From Alteromonas sp. CI.11.F.A3 (GTDB taxonomy: Bacteria > Pseudomonadota > Gammaproteobacteria > Enterobacterales > Alteromonadaceae): a stretch of 64,000 bases of DNA. The translations under genes were made by a program, and so were the position numbers. The stretch covers positions 3,906,001 through 3,970,000 of the forward strand of contig NZ_CP136708.1 of assembly GCF_032925565.1 (NCBI RefSeq). Direction: 5' to 3'. The stretch's first letter is position 1, and each line of letters starts with the position of its first letter. The notes beneath the pieces are model-generated. The model did no database searches. It was not told the origin of the DNA and saw only the letters and a list, made by a program, of their open reading frames with translations. Positions 48,217 through 57,343 of this stretch are shown here, piece by piece.

Positions 48217-48504
48217 ATGCAAATCAACCTTACCGGTCATCATGTCGAAATTACTGACTCTTTGCGTAGCTATGTCGATACTAAGTTCAGCAAACTAGAG
48301 CGTCACTTTGATCACATATCTAATGTGCATGTCATCCTGAACGTCGAAAAACTCAATCAAAAAGCCGAAGCCACCATGCACCTTAGCGGCGCAGAAGTGT
48401 TTGCTTCATCTCATAATACAGATATGTATGCGGCGATAGACAGCATGATCGACAAGCTCGACAGGCAAGTTATCAAGCATAAGGAAAAGCTGAAAAAGCA
48501 CTAA
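48217..48504 (+). CDS. hpf: Short ribosome hibernation promoting factor
   Basis: 95 residues, short-type HPF: MQINLTGHHVEITDSLRSYV, KFSKLERHFDHISNVHVILNVEKLNQKAEATMH and a basic C-terminus. It binds the 30S decoding region and helps form 100S dimers. AAGGAAG precedes the ATG. Confidence 0.95.
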   Translation: MQINLTGHHVEITDSLRSYVDTKFSKLERHFDHISNVHVILNVEKLNQKAEATMHLSGAEVFASSHNTDMYAAIDSMIDKLDRQVIKHKEKLKKH

Positions 48505-48512
48505 ATATTAGT

Positions 48513-48956
48513 ATGGAAATTCAAGCCATAGTAAGTTTGGACCGCACCGAGTGTGCGGTTCAATGTAATAGTAAAAAACGTATTCTAGAGATTATTAGCG
48601 ACATTGCCGCTAAAAATAATCCCGACATCGATCAGGCCACAGTTTTAGCTAGCCTACTTGGCCGCGAACGAATGGGAAGTACGGGTATTGGCAATGGCAT
48701 TGCATTGCCTCACGGTCGATTGCCGGGTTTAGAACACGTTATCGCCATTATTGTAACCAGTAACCCTGCCATCGATTTTGATGCGCTTGACGATCAACCC
48801 GTAGATATATTCTTTGCCTTGTTAGTACCTGAAGAAAAAACAGAGGGTCACTTACAAACACTTGCTACCGTTGCCGGTAAACTAAGTGATAAAGAAACGG
48901 TGAAAGCCATTAGGCGGGCCTCCACCAGTGACGACATTATTACGGCTTTAAGCTAA
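48513..48956 (+). CDS. ptsN: Nitrogen PTS EIIA component PtsN
   Basis: 147 residues; EIIA-fructose/Ntr domain with phospho-His67 in NGIALPHGRLPG. It receives phosphate from NPr and regulates potassium transport and sigma-54-linked functions. Eight bases after hpf. Confidence 0.95.
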   Translation: MEIQAIVSLDRTECAVQCNSKKRILEIISDIAAKNNPDIDQATVLASLLGRERMGSTGIGNGIALPHGRLPGLEHVIAIIVTSNPAIDFDALDDQPVDIFFALLVPEEKTEGHLQTLATVAGKLSDKETVKAIRRASTSDDIITALS

Positions 48957-48987
48957 TAAAGCACAGCACCATATTTTAAAGGGAGAA

Positions 48988-49839
48988 ATGCAGGTGAAAC
49001 TGATTATTATCAGTGGTCGATCCGGTTCAGGAAAATCAGTTGCGCTACGTGCCCTTGAAGACTTAGGCTACTATTGCGTAGATAATATTCCGGTTAACCT
49101 TCTCCCTACCCTTACCCATACTGTGGTTGATGAATATGACCAAGTCGCGGTAAGTATCGACGTAAGAAACCTGCCCAAAAATCCAGCTGACTTGGTAGAA
49201 ATCTTAGATTACCTACCCTCGTCTTGGTCTATGACCATTGTGTATATCGACGCCAGCGACGATGTGCTGGTGAAGCGTTTCAGTGAAACACGCCGACTTC
49301 ACCCGTTAGCCAAGCTCAACAAATCCTTATCTGAGTCGATAAAAGCCGAATCAGATTTGCTTGCGCCTATTGTTGAGCGCGCCGATTTGTATATTGATAC
49401 AGATAAGCTCACCATCCATCAACTCGCAGAACTTATCCGCGAGCGAATTCTAGGTAAGAAAAGCTCTCGATTAGTATTGGTGTTCGAATCGTTTGGCTTC
49501 AAGCACGGCATACCTAAAGACGCCGACTATGTATTTGACGCCCGCTTTCTACCCAACCCCCATTGGGAACCAGATTTAAAGCACTTAACTGGCTTAGACG
49601 CGCCTGTGGAAGTGTTTTTGGGCTCTCAACCGGTGGTAACTAAATTCATTTGGCAAATTCAAAATTTAATAACGACCTGGTTGCCTCACTTAGAACGTAA
49701 TAACCGTAGTTATGTCACCATTGCGATTGGGTGTACTGGCGGTCAGCACCGCTCAGTATTTATTGCTCAATCGTTAGCGAAAACCTTTGGCGAAATGCAC
49801 CCTGATGTACAAATTCGCCACCGCGAGTTAAACCAGTAA
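48988..49839 (+). CDS. rapZ: RNase adapter protein RapZ
   Basis: 283 residues. N-terminal kinase-like domain with Walker A GRSGSGKS (10-17), Walker B-like VDNIPVNLLP; C-terminal domain with SFGFKHGIP, FDARFLPNPHW, IGCTGGQHRSVF. It senses glucosamine-6-phosphate and guides RNase E to GlmZ in E. coli. Stop overlaps the start of the NPr gene by one base. Confidence 0.95.
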   Translation: MQVKLIIISGRSGSGKSVALRALEDLGYYCVDNIPVNLLPTLTHTVVDEYDQVAVSIDVRNLPKNPADLVEILDYLPSSWSMTIVYIDASDDVLVKRFSETRRLHPLAKLNKSLSESIKAESDLLAPIVERADLYIDTDKLTIHQLAELIRERILGKKSSRLVLVFESFGFKHGIPKDADYVFDARFLPNPHWEPDLKHLTGLDAPVEVFLGSQPVVTKFIWQIQNLITTWLPHLERNNRSYVTIAIGCTGGQHRSVFIAQSLAKTFGEMHPDVQIRHRELNQ

Positions 49840-50111
49840 TGACCATTGAAAAAACACTGACTATCGTCAATAAACTGGGCTTACATGCCCGTGCCGCCAC
49901 CCAGTTGGTTCAATTAGCCAATCAATTTGACGCTAAAATCGTGCTGGTTAAAGGCGATAAGAAAGCCGATGCAAACAGTGTGTTGGGCTTAATGATGCTA
50001 GAAAGCCACCAAGGTGAACAGGTGAACGTTGTGGTTGAAGGTAATGATGCTGAAGCAGCATTAAACGCCATTGAAACCTTAATTGAAGGCCGTTTTAACG
50101 AAGACGAGTAA
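49839..50111 (+). CDS. ptsO: Nitrogen PTS phosphocarrier NPr
   Basis: 90 residues; HPr fold with phospho-His16 in KLGLHARAATQLV and the KKADANSVLGLMML helix. The regulatory Ser-46 region of Gram-positive HPr reads NSVLG, as in NPr. Last gene of the cluster. Confidence 0.95.
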   Translation: MTIEKTLTIVNKLGLHARAATQLVQLANQFDAKIVLVKGDKKADANSVLGLMMLESHQGEQVNVVVEGNDAEAALNAIETLIEGRFNEDE

Positions 50112-50269
50112 TACTGCGCCTGCCCGTGTTACGATTTTCAGTATAAAGCCGCTTATAATTTCATCATATAAGCTGTAATTGTCTGTCCCCGCTGCGCTTT
50201 TGTCATGACAGCGTCATGGCAAGTGCGATATCCTATCGTTATAAAGAATTCCATTTTTAGGCAAAAGCA

Positions 50270-51628
50270 GTGGCAGAAGCGCTGGTCTCAAAATACGTAC
50301 AAAGCCAACTCAGGGCACTTAATGGCGCGTTAATTAACGGCCAATTTGTTTCTGTACGTAAGCTTCTGCTGGAATTACCCCCTTCTGATGTTGCACATAT
50401 TCTCGAATCTAGCCCAAGCCGCACCCGTGACGAACTATGGGAGCTTATTGATGGTGATTTCCACGGTGATATTCTAGAAGAACTCTCTGACGACGTACGT
50501 AACGGTATCATCACCAAGATGCTGCCTGCCAACGTCGTAGACGCGTTAGAAGAAATGGATACCGATGACTTAGCGGTTACCCTTAGCAGCCTTCCAGAAC
50601 CAGTGCTGCAAGACATTCTTGATTCAATGGATGCACAAGACAGAGTCAGAGCTGAGCAAGCGCTGTCTTACGGTGAAGAGACCGCCGGGTTCATCATGAA
50701 CACCGATACCATCACTCTTCGCCCTGACGTGACCATTGATGTTGTACTTCGTTATATTCGCCTTAAAGGTGAATTACCTGAAAACACCGATACCTTTTAT
50801 GTAGTGAATCGAACTGACAATTTAGTCGGTATCGTTCCGGTTACGCGATTACTTACCGCAGAAACCGAAGCCAAGGTATCGGATGTGATGGATGAAGAGT
50901 CTGAAGCTATTCCTGTTCATATGCCAGATGATGAAGTAGCCAGCTTGTTCGAACGTTATAACTGGTTATCGGCACCGGTGGTTGATGAAAAACACCGTTT
51001 AGTCGGCCGAATTACTATTGATGACGTGGTTGATATTATTCGTGAAGATGCCGAGCACTCCATGATGAGTATGGCGGGTTTAGACGATGACGAAGATACC
51101 TTTGCCCCCGTACTTCAAAGTACCAAGCGACGCTCAGTATGGCTGGCTGTAAACCTGGTTACCGCGCTAATGGCAGCCATGGTAAGCGATTTATTTGAAG
51201 CCACATTAAGCCAATTAGCTGTACTAGCCATACTCAATACCATAGTACCTAGTATGGGCGGCGTAGCGGGTAACCAAACACTCACCCTCGTTATTCGTGG
51301 TATGGCACTTGGGCACGTTAATGCCAATAACTCCCGCTGGTTAATTAGCAAAGAAATATCTATCGGTTTCTTAAACGGTGCGATTTGGGCAATCTTAATT
51401 GCTTCGGTAATAGCACTTTGGAAACAAGACTACATGCTAGGCATCATTATCGCCTTTGCCATGTTGGTTAATATGATAGCCGCGGCAATGGCAGGCGCTA
51501 CCTTGCCACTCATTATGAAACGTTTGAAAATAGACCCTGCACTAGCCGGAAGCGTAATACTCACTACCATCACTGATGTAGTGGGTATATTTGCATTCCT
51601 TGGCACTGCGACCCTGTTTTTAATGTAA
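50270..51628 (+). CDS. mgtE: Magnesium transporter MgtE
   Basis: 452 residues from a GTG with AGG upstream. N-domain (1-130, acidic superhelix), a CBS pair (about 137-265: DTFYVVNRTDNLVGIVP, LSAPVVDEKHRLVGRITIDD), then five TM helices with PSMGGVAGNQTLTLVIRGMALG, the conserved pore segment, and the terminal LPLIMKRLKIDPALAGSVILTTITDV by key parts. Gated by cytoplasmic Mg2+. Confidence 0.94.
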   Translation: MAEALVSKYVQSQLRALNGALINGQFVSVRKLLLELPPSDVAHILESSPSRTRDELWELIDGDFHGDILEELSDDVRNGIITKMLPANVVDALEEMDTDDLAVTLSSLPEPVLQDILDSMDAQDRVRAEQALSYGEETAGFIMNTDTITLRPDVTIDVVLRYIRLKGELPENTDTFYVVNRTDNLVGIVPVTRLLTAETEAKVSDVMDEESEAIPVHMPDDEVASLFERYNWLSAPVVDEKHRLVGRITIDDVVDIIREDAEHSMMSMAGLDDDEDTFAPVLQSTKRRSVWLAVNLVTALMAAMVSDLFEATLSQLAVLAILNTIVPSMGGVAGNQTLTLVIRGMALGHVNANNSRWLISKEISIGFLNGAIWAILIASVIALWKQDYMLGIIIAFAMLVNMIAAAMAGATLPLIMKRLKIDPALAGSVILTTITDVVGIFAFLGTATLFLM

Positions 51629-51665
51629 AGCCGCGACAATCGCTTACAGGTTGCTTTAAGGTTAT

Positions 51666-53684
51666 TTAGCTTGGCATCATGATGAAGGCCACCACATCAT
51701 TTTGATAATCACCCGTTGTCTTATATTCTCTATACCCTTTAGACGCAGCAATACCTATTGCGTATTTCTTCCCTTGGTAATTTATAATACGCGAGTCTTT
51801 CTCACCATTAGCTAAGCCTAAAAGAGATGATTCTATCTCAATAACCTCCCCAACGTGTTGAGGGCAACCTTCTGTAGAAGAAATGATCATGCCGTCACGC
51901 TGACAAAACATGCCAAAACAGCCCATCAAAGTATGCCCGCTTTCATCTTTTGGTAACGAATCGTTTAACATTTCACTAAATTGTGGGGCGCTATCAAACA
52001 CAATGCCTATCCCGCCCACAACATTATTTTGTTTTAAGCTGGTAATTGACGCGTTGTAGATGTAAGTGGGCTTGTTATTGTACTGCGGGCTCGGAACGAA
52101 TCTCGACACCGAATATTTTTGTGAATCTGTACAACTTAACGCATCTATAGCGCCACTATGCGCATCAACTTTGTCTCCAACCACTGACGCATGTTCTTTG
52201 TTAGATACCGCGACAATAATGCCATTTTTATCGTAAACGTATAAATTGGTGTAAACCGTGTAGAGGTCATTAATGTAACGAAGAATGTCTGATATTTCCT
52301 GTTGGGCATCAGGCGTAACAGTGGGAAGTTGCAAATGCTCTCGAAACGCAGTGGTGAGTGCCCACCAACGACAATCGTTCGCTCTTTCGTATAAGTTTCG
52401 ATCCATAATATCGACCGCTAAACTTGCGCAAAATCTTACATCACCAAGCCGTGCGCTTATCACGGTAGATTGTAGGTTATCGATAGAATTAGAAAAAATT
52501 AACGCTATGCTCTCGCCGGTCGATTTGATCTCAGAAAGTACCGGCATGAATTCAACAGCATTGTTGCGCGCGGCAGCAATAATACCATTCAATACCACTA
52601 AACTCAGATCGTCATTGATTAACATCGATGTTTTGAATATTTGCTTCAATTCATCGGAAAAGAGTTTTGAATTAAGTAACTGACAAGAGTCTGTTTGAAG
52701 TTGCACGGTATCATTTGAATGCTTGAAAGCGTTAGTTAATGGCGTCATAGCTACGCCCTGCCATGATAAGCCTCTAAAGCCTTGGTATCCCTTGGTTGCC
52801 GACGTTGTGGATATAAAGCTATTTTGTTTTATAGTGACTAAGTCAGGGGAACCACACTTAGGTATTTTTTCACCAATTTTGAATTTTTGTGAATGGCTAG
52901 TCGCCATGACTTCTCTGTTTTCAGACACAATCATAATGCTGCTAGCGGCACGTTCAGATTGCAAGTTCCTAAAAATAGACTGCATTTCATCGTCGAATTT
53001 AAAACATAAACAAAGAACACCTAGGGTTCTTGCATCTTTCTCGTTACTTTCCCTAATCGCGCATGAATAAATTAATGCATTGCGCTTGTGAGGTTGAAGA
53101 TCTGAATAACGAAAGGTTTCTGTATAGTCATCTTTAGACGATAAGGTTTTCGAAATTAGCGGGTCTTCGCTAAATTCAACCGGATTATCACTGTCCAAAT
53201 TAGCCTTTACCCGACCCTGCGTATCGAGAAGAAGAATTTCATCATATATACTGTATTTATTTACGTATTCTTCTAGACGATAGCGAATATTGTTAATGTC
53301 TTCAGATTGCAAGTCGGTGTTGAGCAAGAAAGCTCGGATATCATCATCAGTAGCCAGAAAGCCTACATCCGCAGTACGTTCAAACAAATTTCTAATAAGA
53401 ATATCGATAGCGACTTGGGATTTATTATGATCATCAGCCAAACGTTTCAACAAGTGCTCTTTCATCAGGTTTTGAATGAGCTGCCCCTGTAACTCAGAGA
53501 ATTTCTCTTTGGTACTAAGCATCTCTTGTAAGATGCTATCCGATACATTATGGCTGTTAATTTTACCTATAAGCGAGATTTTGCCCCACCAATGGTTCAA
53601 ATCATCAAACCTATCGTTGTAGCTGTTAATGAGAGGAATAGCCGCTTGTAATTTTTGTCGGTTGTTTAAAAGTAATTGTTCCAC
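51666..53684 (-). CDS. Large soluble protein with two cache-like ligand-binding domains
   Basis: 672 residues, no signal peptide and no transmembrane helix. An N-terminal helical part (1-110) leads to a cache-like domain (about 120-330: YSIYDEILLLDTQGRVKANLDSDNP, YSCAIRESNEKDARTLGVLCLCFKFD, MIVSENREVMATSH). A helical middle (about 345-450, ending YERANDCRWWALTTAF) follows, then a second cache-like domain (about 460-670: VYTNLYVYDKNGIIVAVSN, YIYNASITSLKQNNVVGGIGIVFDS, IINYQGKKYAIGIAASKGYREY). Cache domains are normally extracytoplasmic, so a cytosolic double-cache protein is unusual. No kinase, GGDEF or methyl-accepting domain was recognised. Convergent with mgtE. Confidence 0.75.
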   Translation of the reverse strand: MEQLLLNNRQKLQAAIPLINSYNDRFDDLNHWWGKISLIGKINSHNVSDSILQEMLSTKEKFSELQGQLIQNLMKEHLLKRLADDHNKSQVAIDILIRNLFERTADVGFLATDDDIRAFLLNTDLQSEDINNIRYRLEEYVNKYSIYDEILLLDTQGRVKANLDSDNPVEFSEDPLISKTLSSKDDYTETFRYSDLQPHKRNALIYSCAIRESNEKDARTLGVLCLCFKFDDEMQSIFRNLQSERAASSIMIVSENREVMATSHSQKFKIGEKIPKCGSPDLVTIKQNSFISTTSATKGYQGFRGLSWQGVAMTPLTNAFKHSNDTVQLQTDSCQLLNSKLFSDELKQIFKTSMLINDDLSLVVLNGIIAAARNNAVEFMPVLSEIKSTGESIALIFSNSIDNLQSTVISARLGDVRFCASLAVDIMDRNLYERANDCRWWALTTAFREHLQLPTVTPDAQQEISDILRYINDLYTVYTNLYVYDKNGIIVAVSNKEHASVVGDKVDAHSGAIDALSCTDSQKYSVSRFVPSPQYNNKPTYIYNASITSLKQNNVVGGIGIVFDSAPQFSEMLNDSLPKDESGHTLMGCFGMFCQRDGMIISSTEGCPQHVGEVIEIESSLLGLANGEKDSRIINYQGKKYAIGIAASKGYREYKTTGDYQNDVVAFIMMPS

Positions 53685-53865
53685 TACTGCACTGCCTATT
53701 ATTTTTATTTTATGACCAATAGTTTTTGTGCTTGAAGAACGAAATTTCTTTTACAATCTTGTGGTTAGTCGTAAATATACTGTTTGATTTTACAAGGTGT
53801 AATGCACTTATTTACCATCCCAATATATTTACGACAATGCAATACAATCGGCTTACACCTTTAGT

Positions 53866-54765
53866 TTAATATTCAAGCAAACCTGCGGGTATTTGCCTAT
53901 CGCGGCTCCATTGCTTGGGTGATTGTCCATACATACGTTTGAACTCTCGGCTAAATTGAGATGAGCTTACGTAACCCACATCCATCGCGGCTTCATTCAC
54001 GTTCATACCACCTACAATTTTCATAGCTGCTGTATTCAACCGCATAGACTTTATAAATTGAATTGGCGACATGCTTGTCGCTTGTTTGAACTTGCGATGG
54101 AATACCGCCCTACTCATGCCTACTTGTGATGCCATATCCTCGATGGTGACCGTTTCATCTAAACGCGTTGATAAATAGTCGATGGCGCGAGCAATTTCAT
54201 TGCCAATCCCAAATGCGCGTCTTGCCGATTCGCCAGCCCCCCCTTTCAATATAGCGTAATAGACTTCGCGAAGGCGACTGTCGCCAAGTACAGCGGTATC
54301 CGCCGTATTTTGGCTTAACTGCAATAATCGTATTAGCGCTTCAGCAAAGTCATTGTCCCAATCAGACAATGCAATACTTGGCGGAAACTTAGCCCCTTTT
54401 GATTGTCTTTGCATGCCGCAAGCCCGCTCTACTTCCATGGTAAGCTCGGTCATCACACGAGTATCAAGGGAAATGAATACCCCCAACAGTGGATTGTCGG
54501 GTGACGCACTAGGCGTGCCCGCCTCTACAGGCATAGACATGCTGCAGCACATGTATTGGTCAGTGCCATAGACATAAGACTTCCCATCTAGTATCGCCTC
54601 TTTGGTACCACTGACAATCGCCACTACCGTAGGCTCGTACACCGCAGGTGCACAACGAACCCCTTCGGTCACTCTGAATAGCTGTACACCTTTAACACCG
54701 GTTTCAAATAAGCCATCTTCGGTAAGCTTATTCTCGATGAGCGTTTTAATTTCTTGTTTGAACAT
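53866..54765 (-). CDS. AraC-family regulator (AraC_N domain)
   Basis: 299 residues from an ATG at 54765. An in-frame upstream ATG would add 17 hydrophobic residues and is unlikely. AraC_N cupin part (LFRVTEGVRCAPAVYEPTVVAIVSGTKEAIL by key parts) and a C-terminal HTH pair (VTIEDMASQVGMSRAVFHRKFKQAT, VNEAAMDVGYVSSSQFSREFKRMYG). It is a paralogue of the YqhC-type regulator at 11.7 kb. No divergent target gene is adjacent, so its regulon is unknown. Confidence 0.87.
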   Translation of the reverse strand: MFKQEIKTLIENKLTEDGLFETGVKGVQLFRVTEGVRCAPAVYEPTVVAIVSGTKEAILDGKSYVYGTDQYMCCSMSMPVEAGTPSASPDNPLLGVFISLDTRVMTELTMEVERACGMQRQSKGAKFPPSIALSDWDNDFAEALIRLLQLSQNTADTAVLGDSRLREVYYAILKGGAGESARRAFGIGNEIARAIDYLSTRLDETVTIEDMASQVGMSRAVFHRKFKQATSMSPIQFIKSMRLNTAAMKIVGGMNVNEAAMDVGYVSSSQFSREFKRMYGQSPKQWSRDRQIPAGLLEY

Positions 54766-54923
54766 GATGACGGCACCAAAAGACAGACACAAAACAATAA
54801 CGATACAAATAGGCATATTTTGACAAATTAAAGTGCCATAAATTAGGCCATTTGATACTTGGTGTATATTTTAGCACAAAGAGCTTCGATCCTGATACGG
54901 GCAAAGATACCGAGTTATTCTAA

Positions 54924-55277
54924 CTAACCGGCTCTACTACCATTTGGCATTGGTGTTTCAGGTATGGCCAAACGAGGCGTTAACTTATCGGCGTAGCCAA
55001 TATCAAACAACATACCTTGGGATACTTCGCCCGCCATCTTTTGCTCGGGTAAATTAACGACAAACAACGCTTGTTTGCCCTTAATTTCGAAAGGGTTTTC
55101 ACGCTCTTGTTTAATACCCGCAAGAATTGAGCGTTGATGAGCACCAAAATCTACTGTGAGCTTCATCAGCTTTTTAGACTTTTCCACCTCGGCAACCTCG
55201 ATAATTGTACCTACACGAATATCCAGCTTTTCAAAATCACTGATCTCAATAAGATCTTTAACGGGGGCGTTTTGCAT
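54924..55277 (-). CDS. tRNA-binding (EMAP/CsaA-like) domain protein
   Basis: 117 residues; a single OB-fold tRNA-binding domain (FEKLDIRVGTIIEVAEVEKSKKLMKLTVDFG, ILAGIKQ, VVNLPEQKMAGEVSQGMLF). It is like E. coli YgjH and Bacillus CsaA, and the isolated C-domain of MetG. Role uncertain; CsaA has been linked to secretion chaperoning. Confidence 0.88.
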   Translation of the reverse strand: MQNAPVKDLIEISDFEKLDIRVGTIIEVAEVEKSKKLMKLTVDFGAHQRSILAGIKQERENPFEIKGKQALFVVNLPEQKMAGEVSQGMLFDIGYADKLTPRLAIPETPMPNGSRAG

Positions 55278-55377
55278 CAGTTCACCTTCAAACTAGTCAA
55301 TGTTAATAACTATATTAGTAAACTGGGAAAGTAACAGAAAGCGTAGCTAGCTACATATTTGAATGGTAAAGAATAAG

Positions 55378-55408
55378 CTGACTTCCTGCTAAGGCAGCAG
55401 GAAGTCAG
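55378..55408 (-). terminator. Terminator of sspAB
   Basis: CTGACTTCCTGCT, loop AAGGC (plus-strand reading), AGCAGGAAGTCAG: 13 perfect pairs, beginning 5 bases past the sspB stop. On the minus strand CTTATTCTTT follows, a broken T-tract. Confidence 0.7.
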
Positions 55409-55413
55409 AATGC

Positions 55414-55869
55414 TTATTTAATAACTTTTAAGGTAGGCTTTCCCTTTTTAGGGGGAACGGGTGCATCTGTATTATCAGACGCGTCGACGTCCTCAATAGA
55501 TGCAGGCCCAGTGGCTTGAGGTTCAGATAGCTTACTTGTTTTGGCCATCTCCTCTTCGGTAGCAAATACAGTACCGGCGCCATTTTCACGCGCATAAATC
55601 GCCATAATGGCTTCGCTAGGCATGCTTAATCTTCTTGGTTGGCCACCAAAACGAGCTTGAAAAGAAAGCCCGGTTAGGTCCAATGAGAAGTTCACACATG
55701 CACTAGGCGACACGTTTAAAACGATTTGCCCGTCCTTAACAAACTCTAAAGGCACTTCCACCATTTCATTAGTTGCATCAACAACAATGTATGGGGTGAG
55801 ATCGTTGTCCACTATCCATTCGTAAAAGGCCCTTAATAGGTAGGGCTGATTAGACGTCATAGATGTCAT
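55414..55869 (-). CDS. sspB: ClpXP protease specificity-enhancing factor SspB
   Basis: 151 residues; SspB substrate-binding domain (YLLRAFYEWIVDNDLTPYIVVDA, VPLEFVKDGQIVLNVSPSA, LSFQARFGGQPRRLSMPSEAIMAIYARENG by parts). A flexible tail follows and ends in the ClpX-docking GKPTLKVIK motif (like E. coli LRVVK). It delivers ssrA-tagged proteins to ClpXP. The start overlaps the sspA stop. Confidence 0.95.
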   Translation of the reverse strand: MTSMTSNQPYLLRAFYEWIVDNDLTPYIVVDATNEMVEVPLEFVKDGQIVLNVSPSACVNFSLDLTGLSFQARFGGQPRRLSMPSEAIMAIYARENGAGTVFATEEEMAKTSKLSEPQATGPASIEDVDASDNTDAPVPPKKGKPTLKVIK

Positions 55870-56498
55870 AGTGGGTTGTGGATCTCGCGCTCTTGATCGG
55901 TAAGCGATGCTTTAAATGAACTGCGAGAGAAAATACGGTTCATGTATGCATTAATTTCTTTGCTACCTGCGCCATTTAGCTCAATACCTAATGCAGGTAA
56001 GCGCCATAATAACGGAGCAAGATAACAATCAACTAAGCTGAATTCTTCGCTCATGAAGTAAGGCAATTCACCAAATACAGGTGCTAGTGCAAGTAGCGCT
56101 TCACGTAAATCGTTACGCGCAGCTTCAACATTACCTTCACCACGGAAGATACGAGCTGCTAACGAATACCAGTCTTGCTCGATGCGGTGCATCATAAGAC
56201 GGCTTTGGCCACGAGATACCGGATAAACAGGCATAAGTGGTGGATGCGGGAAACGCTCATCAAGGTATTCCATGATGATATGCGATTTATAAAGCACCAG
56301 TTCACGATCAACAAGAGTTGGAACGGTTCCGTAAGGGTTTAACTCCAACAGATCTTCTGACAGATTACTAGGATCTGTGTAGCTTATTTCAACACCCACA
56401 CCTTTTTCTGCCAACACAATACGCACCTGATGGCTGTAAATATCAATTGTGTCAGAGAACAACGTCATAATAGAACGTTTATTCGCGGCTACGGCCAT
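55866..56498 (-). CDS. sspA: Stringent starvation protein A
   Basis: 210 residues, beginning MAVAANKRSIMTLFSD as in E. coli SspA. GST fold with DIYSHQVRIVLAEKGVGVEIS, TLVDRELVLYKSHIIMEYLDERFPHPPLMPVYPVSRGQSR (parts) and FSLVDCYLAPLLWRLP. The conserved PHP surface is kept. It binds RNA polymerase and modifies stress transcription. The ATG follows GAGGAAAT. Downstream of petABC, an order conserved in gammaproteobacteria. Confidence 0.95.
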   Translation of the reverse strand: MAVAANKRSIMTLFSDTIDIYSHQVRIVLAEKGVGVEISYTDPSNLSEDLLELNPYGTVPTLVDRELVLYKSHIIMEYLDERFPHPPLMPVYPVSRGQSRLMMHRIEQDWYSLAARIFRGEGNVEAARNDLREALLALAPVFGELPYFMSEEFSLVDCYLAPLLWRLPALGIELNGAGSKEINAYMNRIFSRSSFKASLTDQEREIHNPL

Positions 56499-56556
56499 TC
56501 AATTTCCTCCGTCGAGAAACTAGTTATGCCCGCTAAATCGGGCGAAATTCAAATAC

Positions 56557-56586
56557 TAAAAAAGGGGGCGAGAAGCCCCCTTTTGC
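56557..56586 (-). terminator. Terminator of petABC
   Basis: Minus-strand AAGGGGGC, loop TTCTC, GCCCCCTT then TTTT; 23 bases after the petC stop. Confidence 0.9.
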
Positions 56587-56608
56587 TATTATACATAATT
56601 CTGTGCGA

Positions 56609-57343
56609 TTAGTGCACTTCTCGCCAGTATTCTTTCTTCAGCAAGTAAACAAATACAAACAGTACGGCAATGAAGATTAGTACCCATTTACCAATACGGT
56701 GTGAATCTAGCTTAGCTGGCTCACCGGTGTACTCTAAGAAGTTAACAATGTCAGCAACAGCTTGGTCGTACTCATCTGGAGACATTGAACCTGTACCATC
56801 AGATTTGATGCCCACATATTGTTCAACCATTTCGCCGTCAACCATAACTTCTTCGTGCATTTCAGTTGGTGTACCTTGCAAAGGCTGAAGCACATGCGGC
56901 ATCCCCACTTCTGGGAATACTTTATTGTTCACACCAAATGGACGGCTCTCATCTACGTAGAAAGAACGCAGGTAAGTATAAATCCAATCTTCACCACGAA
57001 CACGAGCTACAAGGGTCAAGTCTGGTGGCGCAGCACCAAACCAACCAGCCGCTGCATCTTCAGGCATAGCACGAGTAATATAATCAGCAACCTTCTCGCC
57101 AGTGAACTGAAGGTTTTCAGTTCCTAGTTCGTCAGGAATACCTAAATCGGCAAACGTACGCTGATAGCGCTGATACTTCATTGAGTGACAGCCTAAGCAG
57201 TAGTTCATGAACAATTGCGCACCACGTTGCAACGAGGCCTTGTCGGTTAGGTCGATAGGTGCCTTATCAAGATGCACACTACCACCAGCGGCTAACGCTA
57301 CACCCGGTAGAAAAAATGCTAAAAAGCACATCAATTTTTTCAT
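56609..57343 (-). CDS. petC: Ubiquinol-cytochrome c reductase, cytochrome c1
   Basis: 244 residues. Signal peptide MKKLMCFLAFFLPGVALA; haem c motif Cys49-Leu-Gly-Cys52-His53; axial-Met region; C-terminal anchor (VLIFIAVLFVFVYLLKKEYW). It passes electrons from the Rieske centre to soluble cytochrome c. Overlaps petB by one base (TAATG). Confidence 0.95.
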   Translation of the reverse strand: MKKLMCFLAFFLPGVALAAGGSVHLDKAPIDLTDKASLQRGAQLFMNYCLGCHSMKYQRYQRTFADLGIPDELGTENLQFTGEKVADYITRAMPEDAAAGWFGAAPPDLTLVARVRGEDWIYTYLRSFYVDESRPFGVNNKVFPEVGMPHVLQPLQGTPTEMHEEVMVDGEMVEQYVGIKSDGTGSMSPDEYDQAVADIVNFLEYTGEPAKLDSHRIGKWVLIFIAVLFVFVYLLKKEYWREVH

